33,138 bases of DNA from Thiopontia sp964551545 (lineage in GTDB: Bacteria > Pseudomonadota > Gammaproteobacteria > GCF-002020875), in NCBI GenBank assembly GCA_964551545.1, contig CAZKCT010000020.1, forward strand, positions 1-33,138, read 5' to 3'. The notes under the pieces are model-generated. The model did no database searches. It was not told the origin of the DNA and saw nothing but the letters and a program-made list of their open reading frames with translations. The position numbers and the translations under genes are program-made. This document shows, one piece after another, positions 31,382-33,138 of this stretch (position 1 is the first letter of the stretch; each line of letters starts with the position of its first letter).

Positions 31382-31825
31382 GTGTCCACCCTCGAGCAGA
31401 TCAACGCCAACGTCAAGGCGTCGATGCGCGCCAAAGATAAGGCGCGCGTCAAAATTCTGCGGATGATCACGGCAACCGTGAAACAGGCTGAGGTGGATGA
31501 GCGTATCGAAGTGGACGAGCCCCGAATGCTCGCCATTCTCGACAAGATGGTTAAACAGCGGCGTGATGCTATTGCCCAATTTGAGGCCGCTGGACGCGAC
31601 GACCTTTCCGCCATTGAGATTGCCGAGGTCTCCATCATTCAGGAGTTCATGCCTGAACCTCTCTCCGACGAAGAGATTGAGGAGATGATCAAGGCGGCCA
31701 TTTCTGAAACCGGCGCTACGTCGATGAAAGAGATGGGCAAGGTGATGGGCATCCTCAAACCGAAGGTGCAAGGGCGCGCCGACATGGGGCAGCTCAGCAG
31801 CAAGATCAAAGTGCTGCTCGGCTAA
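31382..31825 (+). CDS. GatB/YqeY domain-containing protein
   Basis: The 147-residue protein matches the YqeY family, related to the C-terminal tRNA-binding domain of the GatB amidotransferase subunit. It shows LEQINANVKASMRAKDKARVKILRMITATVKQAEVDE, then MVKQRRDAIAQFEAAGRDDLSAIEIAEVSIIQEFMPEPLSDEEIEEMI, and ends KVMGILKPKVQGRADMGQLSSKIKVLL. Its molecular role is not known. It starts with a GTG nine bases after rpsU without a clear Shine-Dalgarno. Placement between rpsU and dnaG is common in proteobacteria. Confidence 0.93.
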   Translation: MSTLEQINANVKASMRAKDKARVKILRMITATVKQAEVDERIEVDEPRMLAILDKMVKQRRDAIAQFEAAGRDDLSAIEIAEVSIIQEFMPEPLSDEEIEEMIKAAISETGATSMKEMGKVMGILKPKVQGRADMGQLSSKIKVLLG

Positions 31826-31861
31826 CCAGCCACTCCGATCCTCTGCTATGCTCTCCTCAGC

Positions 31862-33138
31862 ATGGCTGGCCGAATCCCCCCCACATTCATTGACGAACTC
31901 CTCTCTCGCATCGATATCGTCGATGTGATTGATGCCCGCGTCCCGCTCACCAAGAAGGGGCGTGAATTCCAGGCCTGCTGCCCGTTTCACCACGAAAAGA
32001 CCCCCTCCTTCACCGTCAGTCAGGTGAAGCAGTTCTATCACTGCTTTGGTTGTGGCGCCCATGGCACGGCCATTGGCTTCCTGATGGAGTACGAAAACAT
32101 GCCTTTCCCGGAGGCTGTGGAGGATCTGGCTGCAAAGGCCGGCATTGAGGTGCCCCGAGAGGAGGAGCTGGGCGGTAAACCCAAGGAAAATCTGGCACCA
32201 CTCTATAGCCTGATGGAGCGAGTCGGCAGCTGGTACAAACAGCAGTTGAAATCCCACCCGCAACGACAGGCGGCCGTCGACTACCTGAAACAGCGCGGCC
32301 TCAGTGGTGAGATCGCCGCCCACTACCAACTTGGCTTTGCCCCCGAAGGGTGGGGCAATCTGCATCAGGCGATGGGAGAAGATCCCACCACAACGACGCA
32401 ACTGACCCGCACCGGGATGTTGATCGAGAAAGAGAGCGGCGGCCACTACGACCGCTTTCGCCACCGCATCATCTTCCCGATCCACGACAGCCGGGGTCGA
32501 GTAATTGGATTTGGTGGACGAGTACTGGGCGATGAGAAACCCAAATACCTCAACTCACCAGAGAGCCCCCTGTTTCACAAAGGGCAAGAGCTCTACGGCC
32601 TCTATCAGGCCCGCAAGGGGAACCGCACACTCAATCAGATTCTGGTGGTCGAGGGCTATATGGATGTCGTCGCACTGGCTCAATTTGGCATTCGTTATAG
32701 TGTAGCCACACTGGGTACCGCCACTACGGCTGACCACCTCAACCAACTCTTCCGCACCGTCAGTCGCGTGGTCTTCTGCTTTGATGGGGACCGTGCGGGA
32801 CGAGATGCCGCCCGCAAAGCGATGGATACTGCTCTCCCGCTGTTACGGGACGGACGCGAAATTCTCTTTATGTTCCTGCCCGACGGAGAGGACCCGGACA
32901 CACTGGTCCGCAAAGAGGGCACCACCCGCTTCGAGCAGCGTATTGGTGAGGCCACGCCACTCTCTCAATACTTCTTTGCACAGCTAGAGGAGCAGGGAGA
33001 CAGCCGCTCACTGGATGGGCGCGCAAAGCTGGTCGCCCTGGCTCGCCCCAAACTCTCGAAGCTCCCTGCCGGCATGTTCCGTGAAATGATGTTCAAGCGG
33101 CTCTCTCAACTGGTAGAGATGGAGGAGGAGACCATCTC
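31862..33138 (+). CDS. dnaG: DNA primase (partial, runs off right edge)
   Basis: The frame opens at ATG 31862 and continues without a stop to the window end, giving the first 425 residues. The N-terminal zinc-binding domain has C40 and H43 in CPFH, and C61 and C64 in CFGCG. The catalytic core follows with IGFGGRVLGDEKPKYLNSPES, and the Toprim domain has VVEGYMDVVAL and VVFCFDGDRAG. The helicase-binding C-terminal domain lies beyond the window. It makes RNA primers for replication. It follows yqeY by 36 bases in the rpsU cluster. Confidence 0.97.
   Translation, partial: MAGRIPPTFIDELLSRIDIVDVIDARVPLTKKGREFQACCPFHHEKTPSFTVSQVKQFYHCFGCGAHGTAIGFLMEYENMPFPEAVEDLAAKAGIEVPREEELGGKPKENLAPLYSLMERVGSWYKQQLKSHPQRQAAVDYLKQRGLSGEIAAHYQLGFAPEGWGNLHQAMGEDPTTTTQLTRTGMLIEKESGGHYDRFRHRIIFPIHDSRGRVIGFGGRVLGDEKPKYLNSPESPLFHKGQELYGLYQARKGNRTLNQILVVEGYMDVVALAQFGIRYSVATLGTATTADHLNQLFRTVSRVVFCFDGDRAGRDAARKAMDTALPLLRDGREILFMFLPDGEDPDTLVRKEGTTRFEQRIGEATPLSQYFFAQLEEQGDSRSLDGRAKLVALARPKLSKLPAGMFREMMFKRLSQLVEMEEETI

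Noticed and set aside
30956..32485. A 509-codon open frame on the minus strand.
   Set aside because: It lies antisense to rpsU, yqeY and dnaG, all of which are unmistakable. Its translation is rich in His, Leu and Gly without any recognisable domain.

Overview
The window looks like a stretch of a gammaproteobacterial chromosome, probably from a free-living or symbiotic sulfur-oxidiser-like lineage in or near the Chromatiales. This is inferred from gene content and neighbourhoods (fxsA-groES-groEL with a CIRCE operator, cutA-dsbD-tlpA, aroQ-accB-accC-prmA, rpsU-yqeY-dnaG) and from protein sequence character. I could not run a search, so the lineage call is tentative. Nearly every base is coding and most genes are recognisable core genes.

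Region 1 (1-2391) is the accessory-looking part. It holds a truncated membrane-anchored protein at the left edge. Next comes a compact minus-strand cluster of three poorly characterised genes: an 82-residue protein with an FtsZ-like nucleotide-loop motif, a small HExxH metalloprotein and an HD-type phosphohydrolase. A type II toxin-antitoxin pair follows. Region 2 (2623-8981) has a gamma-class carbonic anhydrase facing a four-gene minus-strand operon for CoA-ester C-C bond chemistry. The operon encodes a CitE-like lyase, an AMP-forming acyl-CoA ligase fused to a second CitE-like domain, a two-hotdog mesaconyl-CoA hydratase and a malyl-CoA/beta-methylmalyl-CoA lyase. It resembles the glyoxylate/propionyl-CoA half of the 3-hydroxypropionate bi-cycle. 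The fused ligase-lyase, whose lyase domain has lost both expected metal ligands, is the most unusual item in the window.

Region 3 (9343-17630, all minus) carries aroE and hemB, trhP with an ArsR-rhodanese regulator, erpA, argC, groEL, groES and fxsA. Several promoters, operators and terminators are visible here: a perfect CIRCE, a self-operator candidate for the ArsR protein, and strong hairpin terminators after erpA, groEL and aroE. Region 4 (17697-24178, plus) runs cutA, dsbD, tlpA-like, aroQ, accB, accC, prmA and a small unknown gene with a textbook Shine-Dalgarno. These serve periplasmic disulfide reduction, the shikimate pathway, malonyl-CoA synthesis and ribosome modification.

Region 5 (24225-28513) has uppP and midA on minus, folM on plus, folK and folB on minus, and plsY on plus: cell-wall carrier recycling, folate synthesis and phospholipid synthesis. 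Region 6 (28541-33138) has a REP-like hairpin and a 162-bp MITE-like element with TA flanks, which supplies the last five codons and stop of tsaD. After tsaD come a secreted ComEA-like protein and a periplasmic LigE-type DNA ligase. Then the macromolecular-synthesis cluster rpsU-yqeY-dnaG starts and runs off the right edge. No rRNA, tRNA or CRISPR array was seen.
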